The notes under the pieces were generated by a model. That model had not been told where the DNA came from and searched no databases. It saw only the letters and a list, made by a program, of their open reading frames with translations. Shown here in pieces: positions 44,921 through 54,091 of a stretch of DNA of 64,000 bases (the first letter of the stretch is position 1; the number at the start of each line of letters is the position of its first letter). Source of the stretch: an uncultured Porphyromonadaceae bacterium (GTDB lineage Bacteria > Bacteroidota > Bacteroidia > Bacteroidales > Muribaculaceae); contig CABUVO010000018.1 of NCBI GenBank assembly GCA_902495075.1, positions 22,227 to 86,226 of the forward strand, read 5' to 3'. A program made the translations under genes and the position numbers.

Positions 44921-46465
44921 ATGAAAAAGATGACTTATAGCGTGGCGGGGCTGATGCTCGTCGGCGCCACATCGTGCAAAACAGAAAAACCGCAGTCAGA
45001 CCGACAGCCGAACGTGATTGTCATTCTCGCCGACGATCTCGGTTTCGGCGATGTGAGTTTCTATGGTTCGAAAACAATACACACTCCGAACATTGACAGC
45101 CTTGCTCGTGGCGGCGTCGCTTTCACCAATGCATATGCCTCTTCCTCCACCTCCACTCCGAGCCGCTATGCCCTGATGACCGGCATGTACCCCTGGCGCA
45201 ATGACGTGAAAATCCTTCCGGGTGATGCTCCGCTCGTTATCCAGGAATCACAGCCCACTCTGCCGAAAATGATGCAACAGGCAGGATATGTGACCGGGGC
45301 AATAGGCAAATGGCATCTTGGAATGGGAGCGGGAAATGTCAATTGGAACGACACGATACGCCCCGGAGCAAAAGAAATAGGTTTCGACTATTCATGTCTG
45401 ATTGCCGCCACAAATGATCGTGTGCCTACGGTATACGTGGAAAACGGCAGTGTCGTTAACCTTGACCCGGACGACCCCATATTCGTGGACTACGAAAAGA
45501 ATTTCGAAGGGGAACCGTCAGCGGAAAACAATCCGGACACTCTTAAGCTGCAATGGGCTCATGGTCACAACAATGCTATTGTGAACGGCATCCCGCGAAT
45601 AGGATATATGAAAGGAGGGCGGAACGCACGTTGGATAGATGAGGATATGGCAGACTATTTCGTTGGGAAGGTAAAAGGATTCCTGCGTGAGAACAAGAAC
45701 AAACCATTCTTCCTCTATTATGGTCTGCATGAACCGCATGTGCCACGTGCGCCTCATCAGCGTTTCGAAGGAGCCTCTGGTATGGGACGGAGAGGCGATG
45801 CCATCATAGAGGCAGACTGGTGTGTCGGACAGCTTATTGCGGAATTACGCGAATTGAATCTCTTAGACAACACCATCATAATCTTCAGCAGTGACAACGG
45901 ACCGGTATTGAACGACGGCTACCGCGACAAAGCAGCGGAAATGGCGGCACAACGCGGTCATAAACCCGCCGGAGGACTCCGCGGCGGCAAATATAGTCTC
46001 TATGACGGTGGCACGCACATCCCATTGTGTATATACTGGAAAGGGGAAATAAAACCGGCGGTATCTGATGCCATCGTATGCCAGATGGATCTGTTTGCCT
46101 CGTTAGGCGACCTCGTCGGTGCGGATGTTCCCGAGGGTCTTGACAGCCGCCCAATGATACCGGTTTTCTTCGGCAAAGAGAAAAACGGAAGGGAATGTAT
46201 CATTATTGAAAATCAAGGGAAACTCGGTCTGAGAAGCGGGGATTACGTATTCATGCCTCCCTACGAAGGTCCCAAGACCAACCTTACGGGCAACGAGCTC
46301 GGCAATCTTGGAGAATACGGATTGTTCAACCTCAAGAAAGACCCCGCGCAGCAACACAATCTCGCAAAGGAAAATCCGCAATTGCTGGATTCGCTCAACA
46401 AAGTGTTTTTAGACAAGTCAATGGGATTTTACCGTCCATTCGTTGAGGAGGTTACATTGAAATAA
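44921..46465 (+). CDS. Sulfatase lipoprotein (Ser-type, S1 family)
   Basis: 514 residues. Lipobox VGATSC (Cys at about 19). Sulfatase N-terminal metal site NVIVILADDLGFGD with the paired Asp. Active-site motif S78-T-P-S-R82 followed by YALMTGMYPWR, so maturation to formylglycine needs a Ser-type radical-SAM maturase, which is not in this window. Further motifs are AIGKWHLG and FSSDNGP. It removes sulfate esters from a glycan such as mucin or a glycosaminoglycan. The exact substrate is not readable. It stands alone between divergent and convergent neighbours. Confidence 0.92.
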   Translation: MKKMTYSVAGLMLVGATSCKTEKPQSDRQPNVIVILADDLGFGDVSFYGSKTIHTPNIDSLARGGVAFTNAYASSSTSTPSRYALMTGMYPWRNDVKILPGDAPLVIQESQPTLPKMMQQAGYVTGAIGKWHLGMGAGNVNWNDTIRPGAKEIGFDYSCLIAATNDRVPTVYVENGSVVNLDPDDPIFVDYEKNFEGEPSAENNPDTLKLQWAHGHNNAIVNGIPRIGYMKGGRNARWIDEDMADYFVGKVKGFLRENKNKPFFLYYGLHEPHVPRAPHQRFEGASGMGRRGDAIIEADWCVGQLIAELRELNLLDNTIIIFSSDNGPVLNDGYRDKAAEMAAQRGHKPAGGLRGGKYSLYDGGTHIPLCIYWKGEIKPAVSDAIVCQMDLFASLGDLVGADVPEGLDSRPMIPVFFGKEKNGRECIIIENQGKLGLRSGDYVFMPPYEGPKTNLTGNELGNLGEYGLFNLKKDPAQQHNLAKENPQLLDSLNKVFLDKSMGFYRPFVEEVTLK

Positions 46466-46472
46466 ACAAATC

Positions 46473-46511
46473 ACTCCGAACTTTTCGACCGTTTCACTCC
46501 GAACTTTTCTG
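46473..46511. repeat. 23-nt tandem repeat, two units
   Basis: Units at 46473-46495 (ACTCCGAACTTTTCGACCG plus TTTC) and 46496-46511 (partial). Same unit and same period as the array at 7838-7945, 38.5 kb away. It sits between the ends of the convergent sulfatase and outer-membrane receptor genes. Confidence 0.85.
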
Positions 46512-46521
46512 TTATCCTATG

Positions 46522-48690
46522 TTAAAACTCGGCGCGGATGACACCGGTGGAGATGGTGCGGTCGATGGAGAGGTTGTCGCGGGAGGTTTTCTTGCCGAAG
46601 TCGAACGACCAGCTGAGTTTCACGTATGCCGAGGCACGATCCGCAGGGGTGAATGTGGTGCCGGAATAGCGATATTCCGGACTGTCAAGGGTGTATCTGT
46701 ATACCGGATGTTTTGAGAAAGGATTGTTGGTGCCTACTTCTGCACGGAACGCTTTGCGACTCCATGACACGGACATTCCGTATTTCCAAGGAGATTTTAC
46801 TATGTTTCGGTCATAGCCTGCCATCTTTACAGGTGTTTCTATGCGGGCGTTGATTGAAAAATCTCCAATGTAATATGCTGCCTGCACGTTCCCTTTCCAG
46901 CAGCCTGTCGAGACATCAGCCACTTTGGAATAGCGATTGTAAAACCATCCGCCGGTTGCCTGGAGATTAAGACGGGAAGTTGGTATCCATGTCGCCGAAA
47001 GAGAGGCGTCAAGTTGATGCCATCTGCCATCAGGAAGCCAGGATTCCAGAAGTTTGCCGGATTCGAAGGAATATGATGCCATCGGCAGGCGGTTGGCTCC
47101 GTTATAGATTGCAGTTGCCTGCAGGTTTACGTTTCTGATGCCGATGCCATATACTGCCATGAACCGCATTATCCCGGTCTGTTTCAGGTCGGGATTTCCC
47201 CGTTTGATATGCCAGATGTTCACTTGCTGCGTGGCAGTTGACATCATCGAGAGCTGAGGGAAAGAGTTGCCGTAGAGCGCAAGAAGCTGCACATACTGCT
47301 TCTGCGCGGGCTGAACGGTGAAGACTATCTGAGCACGAGGTGCAACGTAGCTGACAAGGTCCTTGCCATGAAGGCGATAAAACTGCGCGGACATGCCGGG
47401 AGCGACGCGCAGAGTAGCGATACCCCATAGAGGATGCATGTATTCACTGAAAAGAAGGGACTCTGACGACCAGAGATGCTGCCATGATTCATTATTGCCA
47501 TAATAATTTGCGGAGCTGACATTATAAAATTCCGACAGCTTCAAGATAAACTGATTACCTCTGTTGAATTTTTTGACATAAGTGACATCGGCTGTAAAGT
47601 TATAATAATCTTCTGAAGTGGATGACAATATATCTTCTCCTGATTCCAGATATCTATAGCCATAATGATTGCGGGTTGCTGTGGCGCTTGCAGAGGCTTC
47701 CAGAAATTGATCGCGGAGAAGATTGAAGCTGCCGCTGAGACCAAGGCTATATTTGAAGCTGCGCGATGAGGAGGTTTTGGCTGATTCCACGGATGGAATA
47801 TCACTCTCCATGCCGGAATAGATGAGGGTTGAGGCTTCGGAATCTTCGGGAGTGGCGGCGCGCACGAAGCTGAAAGTGGCTCTTAAGGTGCGCTTGTCGT
47901 TTTTGTTTCTGACACGGAATTGGGCATATTGGGAATTTTTGCGGAGATGAGAGGGGAGATCTCGGGCTGGCGCCCTCAACACAGTGACAGAGGCAGGGTC
48001 AGATGGGGCGGAATAGGGCTGAATGGGGAAAGATGGGGAGGGGGAAGTGGATAAGGAAGAAAGGGAGGGGAAGCGGATGGTTTCGAGGGTGGTGGTTTCA
48101 GCGTTCTTTATGTCGGAAAGGTCGGTGCCGGCAAAAAGGGTGTAACGGGTGTCGCCGACGTAGGCTTTCCCGGCAAGATTATAATCTCCGTTGGTATAGC
48201 CGATGCGCTGGGTGGCATCCAGAGCAATATAACCGCCCGAATTTCTTTTCTTGAGGATGAAATTCAATGCTACGTGGTTGCCGGCATATTTTCCGGTGGG
48301 GGATTCCATATACTGAACTTTCAGCACATCTACCGGACGCAATTGACGCACTTCTCTCATATCTGCCGGCATGCCGTCGATGAAGAGCGCCACCTCTCCT
48401 CCAAGGGCATAGATCTCTCCTTTGTCGATATTTACCGTGACGCCGGGAATCATGAGATTGCGCACAAGATCATAACCGGAAAATGAATGCTTGAGTTGCT
48501 GCTTGTTGGGCACGACCTCGAGTCCGTCTGAGGTACGCCTTAATTGTTCCGCCTTGATTACGAAATCGGGCAAATCCCGCACAATGGAATCAAGCTCTGC
48601 TGCATTAATCGGTTCTTCAGCATTAAGGACATCCAAATGGCCGCACACTGATAAAAACAAAAAAGGGAAAATATATTGATTTGTTTTCAT
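46522..48690 (-). CDS. TonB-dependent receptor-like outer membrane beta-barrel protein
   Basis: 722 residues. Signal peptide (about 1-24). A plug-like segment (about 55-155; VVPNKQQLKHSFSGYDLVRNLMIPGV, first 20 residues diagnostic, then GGEVALFIDGMPADMREV and VEYM-like VQYMESPTGKYAG) precedes a long barrel. It lacks a CarboxypepD domain and a SusD partner, so it belongs to the orphan OM-barrel class. A Ser/Pro-rich insertion (about 205-245; LSSLSTSPSPSFPIQPYSAP) interrupts an early strand. Divergent from the two-component genes. A -7-like TAAATTTG lies on the minus strand at 48763-48756. Confidence 0.82.
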   Translation of the reverse strand: MKTNQYIFPFLFLSVCGHLDVLNAEEPINAAELDSIVRDLPDFVIKAEQLRRTSDGLEVVPNKQQLKHSFSGYDLVRNLMIPGVTVNIDKGEIYALGGEVALFIDGMPADMREVRQLRPVDVLKVQYMESPTGKYAGNHVALNFILKKRNSGGYIALDATQRIGYTNGDYNLAGKAYVGDTRYTLFAGTDLSDIKNAETTTLETIRFPSLSSLSTSPSPSFPIQPYSAPSDPASVTVLRAPARDLPSHLRKNSQYAQFRVRNKNDKRTLRATFSFVRAATPEDSEASTLIYSGMESDIPSVESAKTSSSRSFKYSLGLSGSFNLLRDQFLEASASATATRNHYGYRYLESGEDILSSTSEDYYNFTADVTYVKKFNRGNQFILKLSEFYNVSSANYYGNNESWQHLWSSESLLFSEYMHPLWGIATLRVAPGMSAQFYRLHGKDLVSYVAPRAQIVFTVQPAQKQYVQLLALYGNSFPQLSMMSTATQQVNIWHIKRGNPDLKQTGIMRFMAVYGIGIRNVNLQATAIYNGANRLPMASYSFESGKLLESWLPDGRWHQLDASLSATWIPTSRLNLQATGGWFYNRYSKVADVSTGCWKGNVQAAYYIGDFSINARIETPVKMAGYDRNIVKSPWKYGMSVSWSRKAFRAEVGTNNPFSKHPVYRYTLDSPEYRYSGTTFTPADRASAYVKLSWSFDFGKKTSRDNLSIDRTISTGVIRAEF

Positions 48691-48826
48691 ATGAATTCGA
48701 TTTGAGTTTTATGGAAGAATTTTAAGAAAATGTTTGATTCATTTCTATGTTTCTACAAATTTAGGGAGCCGTGTCTTAATAAAATCTTAAGTTGTCTTAG
48801 TTATTCTTAACTGAGGCATCAATAAG

Positions 48827-48857
48827 TTTGATATTACAATATGATTATGTAATTTTG
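48827..48857 (+). promoter_or_regulatory. Bacteroidota promoter for the two-component operon
   Basis: TTTG (48827-48830), 19 nt, TAATTTTG (48850-48857), a full consensus match. Leader to 48960 about 95 nt. Confidence 0.75.
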
Positions 48858-48959
48858 AATGGATAAGTATGACATCTAAATTATTTAATGTATTGATTAG
48901 CCAACGCATCTTTTGCGAGTCATACTTAATGCGCGTATTGAACTTGTATAAACTTCATT

Positions 48960-50327
48960 ATGAAAAAATTCAGGAACATAATCATCGGTGTGCTCGGAAC
49001 TATAATCGTGCTTTTCGTGGTGAATATATTCTTCCTTTACGGTCTGTACGGCTCGGTAAAGGAGCAATATATCACAATGGCGAAGGAGTGTCTGATGCAG
49101 GCTGACTTTATCGAGACTGTTTACCGGGTCAAAAGAATGGACAGCACGAATCATGTCAGCGTGGTTCTCGACCTGGATGGGGAAAGACGAATGACCGAAT
49201 CCGGCAAACTGACTCCGGAATTTGGAGAGGTATCAGATTCTGCATTTGCCGCAATAGCCGGAAAAGAGAAGCTTATGGGAATATACCAGTCAATACACGC
49301 TACAATGGCATACAATATGCGCAACAGCTTACCTCAGAAATACCGTCATCCTAACCTGCAACTGCTCGACTCCATATACACTACCGAACTTCATAGAATA
49401 GGGTTATATCCGACACGGGTGTTTGTGCTCCCGGCAGATTCCGTAAACAGGAAAGAGACTCGCGGACTGTGGGAAATAGATTACACCATTTTCAAAGGAT
49501 ATCCCCTAATCTATCGCGCCTATATGTCGCCCCCGTTAGGAGAGATGCTGCGTCAGACAGCGGGTATCGTGATCACGACCATGCTGATCATCGTGATGCT
49601 TGCCGTAGCTTTCGTCTATCTTATCCGCACCGTCATGAAAATGCGCTCACTGGAAGAGATGAAGGATGATTTCACCAACAATATGACCCATGAGCTGAAA
49701 ACACCCATCTCGGCTTCATATTCGGCAATCGATACATTGCTCAATTGCAACAAACATAACGATGCCTCAAAACGAGAGCGTTACCTCAAACTGGCACTCG
49801 ATCAGCTTTCAAGGCTCAGCGAACTGGTGGAAGGGATTTTGTCGATGAGCATGGAACGACGCAAATCCATGGTATTGAGCAAAGAGAGGATAGATCTGAA
49901 GCAGGTTCTCGATGATATTGCTTCGATACATTCTTTGCGCACCGAAAAGGGTGTAATCATAAATGTTTCGGTTGTTCCGGAAGAGCTTTCCGTAGAAACT
50001 GATCCGACCCATTTCGCAAACGTCATCAACAACCTTATAGACAATGCGATAAAATATTCGGGCAGCAGCGTTACCATTGACATCCATGCCGACAGTTCCG
50101 GTATAACCATAAAAGACAACGGCAATGGTATTCCGGCAAAATCATTACCTTTGATATTCAATAAATTCTATCGTGTGCCCACCGGTAATCGTCAGGATGT
50201 GAGAGGTTACGGGATCGGTCTCTATTACGTGAAATCAATCCTGTCAAAGATGGGCTGGGATATAAAGGCGGCATCCACACTCGGAAAAGGGAGCACTTTC
50301 ACCATAAAATTCATGAATCATGAGTAA
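48960..50327 (+). CDS. Sensor histidine kinase
   Basis: 455 residues. First membrane helix at about 8-30, periplasmic sensor region about 31-200 with no named domain, second helix about 204-226, HisKA with His244 in MTHELKTPIS, then HATPase (about 340-455) with NLIDNAIKYSG, DNGNGIP and GYGIGLYYVKSI. It phosphorylates the OmpR-type regulator whose gene overlaps by 8 nt. The organisation resembles the RprX/RprY pair of Bacteroides, but orthology is not shown. It may control the divergent outer-membrane receptor. Confidence 0.92.
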   Translation: MKKFRNIIIGVLGTIIVLFVVNIFFLYGLYGSVKEQYITMAKECLMQADFIETVYRVKRMDSTNHVSVVLDLDGERRMTESGKLTPEFGEVSDSAFAAIAGKEKLMGIYQSIHATMAYNMRNSLPQKYRHPNLQLLDSIYTTELHRIGLYPTRVFVLPADSVNRKETRGLWEIDYTIFKGYPLIYRAYMSPPLGEMLRQTAGIVITTMLIIVMLAVAFVYLIRTVMKMRSLEEMKDDFTNNMTHELKTPISASYSAIDTLLNCNKHNDASKRERYLKLALDQLSRLSELVEGILSMSMERRKSMVLSKERIDLKQVLDDIASIHSLRTEKGVIINVSVVPEELSVETDPTHFANVINNLIDNAIKYSGSSVTIDIHADSSGITIKDNGNGIPAKSLPLIFNKFYRVPTGNRQDVRGYGIGLYYVKSILSKMGWDIKAASTLGKGSTFTIKFMNHE

Positions 50328-51018
50328 TAAGATACTTCTTGCAGAAGATGAGGCAACATTGTCAACCATAATCTCGGAAACCCTCGAAGATGAGGGATAT
50401 GAGGTAATAGCCGTAACCAATGGCGTTGACGGACTCGCAGCATTCCGGTCAGACCATCCCGATATTGTAATAGCTGACGTGATGATGCCCCGGATGGATG
50501 GGTTTGAGATGGCACGTCATATCAGAAACACCGACCCGGATGTGCCTTTGATATTCCTTACTGCCTTGTCTTCCATCTCCGATATAGAGACCGGCTTTGA
50601 TATCGGTGCTGATGATTACCTGAAGAAGCCATTCAAGATGCGTGAGCTGATTCTCAGAATCCGCGCGCTGTTAAAACGCAGAAACGTATCTACCACCCGA
50701 GAGGATGCTCCGGAAAAGAATGAAATTCCGATCGGAGAATATATCTTTGATGCAATCGGTAACAAACTGACACGTGGATCCAATGTGATAGAACTGTCAC
50801 GCATCGAGGCAATGATATTGCTGTTCCTCATAAATCATAAAGGGATGACGGTAAGATCATCGGAACTGATGGAATTTGTGTGGCAGCATGACGACTATTA
50901 TAACCGCAATTCCCTCCACGGCTATATCCACAAATTGCGAAAACATCTGCGCCACGACCCGAACGTCTCCATCATCAACCTGCGGGGCATCGGCTACCGG
51001 CTGGCAATCACGACATAA
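50320..51018 (+). CDS. OmpR/PhoB-type response regulator
   Basis: 232 residues. Receiver domain (1-120) with acidic DE at 9-10, phosphoacceptor Asp53 in IADVMMPRMDG, Thr in FLTALS and Lys in KKPF. C-terminal winged helix (about 135-230; ELSRIEAMILLFLINHKGM, NSLHGYIHKLRKHLR, LRGIGYRL). Partner of the kinase just upstream, with overlapping reading frames. Closed by the terminator at 51030-51066. Confidence 0.94.
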   Translation: MSNKILLAEDEATLSTIISETLEDEGYEVIAVTNGVDGLAAFRSDHPDIVIADVMMPRMDGFEMARHIRNTDPDVPLIFLTALSSISDIETGFDIGADDYLKKPFKMRELILRIRALLKRRNVSTTREDAPEKNEIPIGEYIFDAIGNKLTRGSNVIELSRIEAMILLFLINHKGMTVRSSELMEFVWQHDDYYNRNSLHGYIHKLRKHLRHDPNVSIINLRGIGYRLAITT

Positions 51019-51029
51019 ACATATAACTG

Positions 51030-51066
51030 CCGCCGCCTGTCCTCACGGACAGACGGCGGTTTCTTC
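51030..51066 (+). terminator. Intrinsic terminator after the two-component operon
   Basis: 13-bp arms with one mismatch (51030-51042 and 51047-51059; CCGCCG at the base), loop TCAC, then TTTCTT. Confidence 0.85.
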
Positions 51067-51538
51067 ACTATTCAAAACAACTTTACTAATATTGAGACTT
51101 AATCGATATTTTCCTGTTCAATTTCATTATCTGATGAATTATGAATGATTTGTCCCTATTTTGCTATTTGCCTATTATTTGTCGGTTACAAAATTACTTA
51201 ATACATCTCCATCAATTGTTATATTATACTCAGTTTCTCTTACCAATTTTACTTATCCACATTTCAACCACACTATATATTGATGCGTTGTCATCAGATA
51301 AGTAAACACAAAATGGAAGAATACAAAACATCGGATGCTGTACTCAATATCAAGACAATGGCGGCTACCGAGCAGTTTGAACACGGCAGATGCTTCACGT
51401 GATTCACTTTTGATATGAAGTGTCTTATTATTTCAAATATGGGTGCCAAATCATTCACCATTCATTAGAGGAAAGATTCAGACCTGTTTTTGAACAAATC
51501 ATATGGTTTCGCACTTGTTTCTATAGAAAGGAAACAAG
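51067..51538 (+). other. AT-rich spacer before the adenylation cluster; two tiny ORFs
   Basis: 472 nt with no recognised gene. 51313-51402 could encode a 29-residue peptide beginning MEEYKTSDAVLNIKT. 51415 onward reads MKCLIISNMGAKSFTIH, stops, and then stays open in the same frame to the adenylation start. Neither resembles a carrier protein. No clean promoter consensus was found, although CTATTTTG-like sequence occurs near 51157. Whether either peptide is made is unknown. Confidence 0.3.
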
Positions 51539-52978
51539 ATGGATAGAAAAACTATATATGACAAATTCTCTAAATGGGTCGAGCTTCAACCGGAGGCGAT
51601 GGCGATAGTGGAGGATGACCGCTCTGTAACCTATAAAGAATTGGATACACAAGCAAACGCCATAATGTCGAAATTCTACTCAAAACATTATTCGGCTGTA
51701 GGGGTGGTTATGAACCATGGTATCGAAATGATCGCCGCTATGCTCGCTGTGCTCAAAAGCGGAGCGGCTTATGTCCCTGCAGAACCCTCTTTGCCGCAGA
51801 AACGGATAGATTATATGATGCGCACAGCAAGCGTAAGTTTTATAATCACTGACGAATATTGCACGGATCTTCCGGAGACACAACCGCTGTGCGACAGGTC
51901 TGTGCCGGATGGAGTTGCTTATATACTTTATACTTCAGGCACATCAGGGCGTCCGAAAGGAGTTATGGTCGAAAATCACAATGTGGTGAATTATGCCGAG
52001 GCTTTCGAACAAGAATTTCATGTAGCGCCGGGAGATGTCATGCTTCAATATTCCATCTGTTCATTCGATATCTTTGTTGAGGAGGTTTTCACTACTCTTC
52101 TTAATGGAGCAACACTCGCCATTCCTTCTAAAAATATTCATGAAGGAAGCCTCACAGAACTCATGGAGTTTTGTGAAAGACATGACGTTACGGAAATCAG
52201 TGGTTTCCCATATCTTCTTGCAGACATGAACCGTTACCATTGCTATCCGTCCAAATTACGTTTGCTGATAAGCGGCGGGGATGTGATACGGGCTTCTTAT
52301 ATCTCCTGGCTGAAAGATCAAGATTTAATGATTTACAATACCTACGGACCAAGCGAGACAACCGTATGCGCAACATATTATCGTGTAGACAATGCCGAAC
52401 CACTTGACGATGGCACATATCTTATCGGTAAAGCCGTTAAAGGCGTTGAAGTAAAAATTCTTGACAAAGACCTAAATGAGGTTGGCGATGGTGAGACTGG
52501 AGAAATCTGCATTTTTGGAGAAGGTGTTTCCCGTGGTTATGTCGGTAATCCGGCGGAGCAGGCGAATTTCATCATTCTTCCGGATGGAAGGAGGATGTAT
52601 CGCAGCGGTGATCTCGGTTATCGTCTTCCGGATGGCAACATAGCCTTTCTTCATCGCAAGGACCGGCAGGTGATGATTCTCGGCAAGCGTGTGGAGCCGG
52701 AAGAAGTGGAGAATGTGCTGAACGAATCGCCTTGTGTGGAGCGCGGTATTGTGCGGGCATTTATCGATGAAGAGGGACTGGCGTATCTCACAGCTTATTT
52801 TGTGCCGTCGCATAAAAACTGCCGGATAAGTCGGATAAAGAGGTTCCTGCGTTCCCGTCTTGCTGATTTCATGGTGCCTGAATTTTTTGTTAAAATGGAT
52901 GAGATACCACTCACAAAACGAGGGAAGGTCAATGACCGCGTTTTACCGGTAGTGTTGAAGGAAGGAGGAGATATATGA
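51539..52978 (+). CDS. Stand-alone amino-acid adenylation enzyme (NRPS A-domain-like)
   Basis: 479 residues: one complete AMP-binding fold and nothing else. Core motifs: A3 YTSGTSGRPKG (131-141), A4 region SFDIFVEEVF with Asp177 at the position that holds the substrate alpha-amino group in NRPS domains, A5 NTYGPSETT (267-275), A7 YRSGDLG (354-360), A8 RKDRQVMILGKRVEPEEVE (373-391) and A10 Lys463 in RGKVNDR. It should activate an amino acid as aminoacyl-AMP. No thiolation or condensation domain is fused and none is seen nearby, so the acceptor is unknown. It resembles DltA-type ligases in being stand-alone. It overlaps the GNAT gene by 4 nt. Confidence 0.85.
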   Translation: MDRKTIYDKFSKWVELQPEAMAIVEDDRSVTYKELDTQANAIMSKFYSKHYSAVGVVMNHGIEMIAAMLAVLKSGAAYVPAEPSLPQKRIDYMMRTASVSFIITDEYCTDLPETQPLCDRSVPDGVAYILYTSGTSGRPKGVMVENHNVVNYAEAFEQEFHVAPGDVMLQYSICSFDIFVEEVFTTLLNGATLAIPSKNIHEGSLTELMEFCERHDVTEISGFPYLLADMNRYHCYPSKLRLLISGGDVIRASYISWLKDQDLMIYNTYGPSETTVCATYYRVDNAEPLDDGTYLIGKAVKGVEVKILDKDLNEVGDGETGEICIFGEGVSRGYVGNPAEQANFIILPDGRRMYRSGDLGYRLPDGNIAFLHRKDRQVMILGKRVEPEEVENVLNESPCVERGIVRAFIDEEGLAYLTAYFVPSHKNCRISRIKRFLRSRLADFMVPEFFVKMDEIPLTKRGKVNDRVLPVVLKEGGDI

Positions 52979-53442
52979 AAGTGAATATGAGGGAGGTTAT
53001 AGTTATCCCGACATTGATGCATTGGCGCAAGGAAGTGATTGAAAACGTGTTTGGAGTGGTGCCGTCAAAAGAGTTGATGGCAGCCAACCGTATGTATTAT
53101 ATGAAACACATTGCCGATGGGTCGCATATCGCAATCGTAGCGGAAATCGATGATCAGGATGTAGGATGCGGTGCGATATGCCTGTCTGACGAACTACCAT
53201 CACCCGACAATCCTTCAGGACGTTGTGCCTATCTGATGAATATTTATGTGCGCAAGGAATATCGAGGTCATGGAGTAGGGCATTCGATTGTATGCTGGCT
53301 TGTGGAGAAAGCCCGGCAATTGGGATGCGATAAGATATATCTTGAAACAACCGATGGGGCACGTTCGTTATATAAAGACATAGGGTTTAAGGAATTGTCC
53401 GGTTTTATGAAATATGCAGACATTCAGAATAGCGAATCTTGA
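52975..53442 (+). CDS. GNAT family N-acetyltransferase
   Basis: 155 residues. Acetyl-CoA motif A is NIYVRKEYRGHGVG (89-102), followed by SIVCWLVEKARQLGCDKIYL and the C-terminal ARSLYKDIGFKE motif B. It transfers an acyl group to an amine. Target unknown. The start overlaps the adenylation gene (ATGA) and the end overlaps the hydrolase gene by 29 nt, so the three are surely one translational unit. Confidence 0.88.
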   Translation: MKVNMREVIVIPTLMHWRKEVIENVFGVVPSKELMAANRMYYMKHIADGSHIAIVAEIDDQDVGCGAICLSDELPSPDNPSGRCAYLMNIYVRKEYRGHGVGHSIVCWLVEKARQLGCDKIYLETTDGARSLYKDIGFKELSGFMKYADIQNSES

Positions 53443-54082
53443 TATCAAGACGGTAAAGGAATCTACCGATAGGATCTGTTACGTGCTTTATCCCCTTGAA
53501 AGCCTTGGAGAATGGATAGAGGAAGCAGCGCAGAAGTTTGACGTGTCGATAGTGGCAATAACGGGTATGGACTGGGATGACGATCTCACTCCGTGGCGGG
53601 CGGAAGGACAACCGCCCGGTTGTCCGGATTTCCGGGGTAACGCACCTTCGTTTCTTTCAACACTCATTACGGAGGTGATTCCCAAGGTTGAGAATCGACT
53701 GATGATTTCCAATAACGTGGAGCGAACATTGACAGGAGTTTCACTTTCAGGTATGTTTACATTATGGCAATGGATGATTAATGACACCTTCCACAACATA
53801 ATCAGTCTTTCCGGCTCTTTCTGGTATGACGGATTTGTAAAATGGATAAAATCGCGACCAATCCCGAAAAAGACCGGAAAAGCCTATTTCCTGCTTGGCG
53901 ATCAGGAAGCAAAGACGAGAGTCAAGGCTTTTCAACCGGTACAGACCGATACGATAGAGATTGTGAACTACCTGCACGCCCATGGCATCAACGATATTTT
54001 CGAGTTAGTGCCCGGCAACCATTACCAATACGGCGAGCAGCGCCTAAACCGCGCCTTCACCTGGATGTTCGGCAAATATTGA
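53414..54082 (+). CDS. Alpha/beta hydrolase, esterase-D/IroE-like
   Basis: 222 residues, no signal peptide. Nucleophile Ser110 in GVSLSG, acid Asp163 in LLGDQEAKTR and His203 in VPGNHYQYG give a complete triad. DWDDDLTPWRAEGQPPGC near 53-70 and the FRGNAPSFLSTLI stretch resemble siderophore-esterase or esterase-D-like hydrolases (PF00756 type). It could release or trim the product of the adenylation and acetyltransferase enzymes encoded with it. The start lies inside the GNAT gene. No later Met gives a complete first strand. Confidence 0.82.
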   Translation: MQTFRIANLDIKTVKESTDRICYVLYPLESLGEWIEEAAQKFDVSIVAITGMDWDDDLTPWRAEGQPPGCPDFRGNAPSFLSTLITEVIPKVENRLMISNNVERTLTGVSLSGMFTLWQWMINDTFHNIISLSGSFWYDGFVKWIKSRPIPKKTGKAYFLLGDQEAKTRVKAFQPVQTDTIEIVNYLHAHGINDIFELVPGNHYQYGEQRLNRAFTWMFGKY

Positions 54083-54091
54083 TATCTTTCT

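Noticed and set aside
51420..51608. 62-codon ORF overlapping the adenylation gene start
   Set aside because: It overlaps the coding start of a strongly supported gene in another frame and has no recognisable features.
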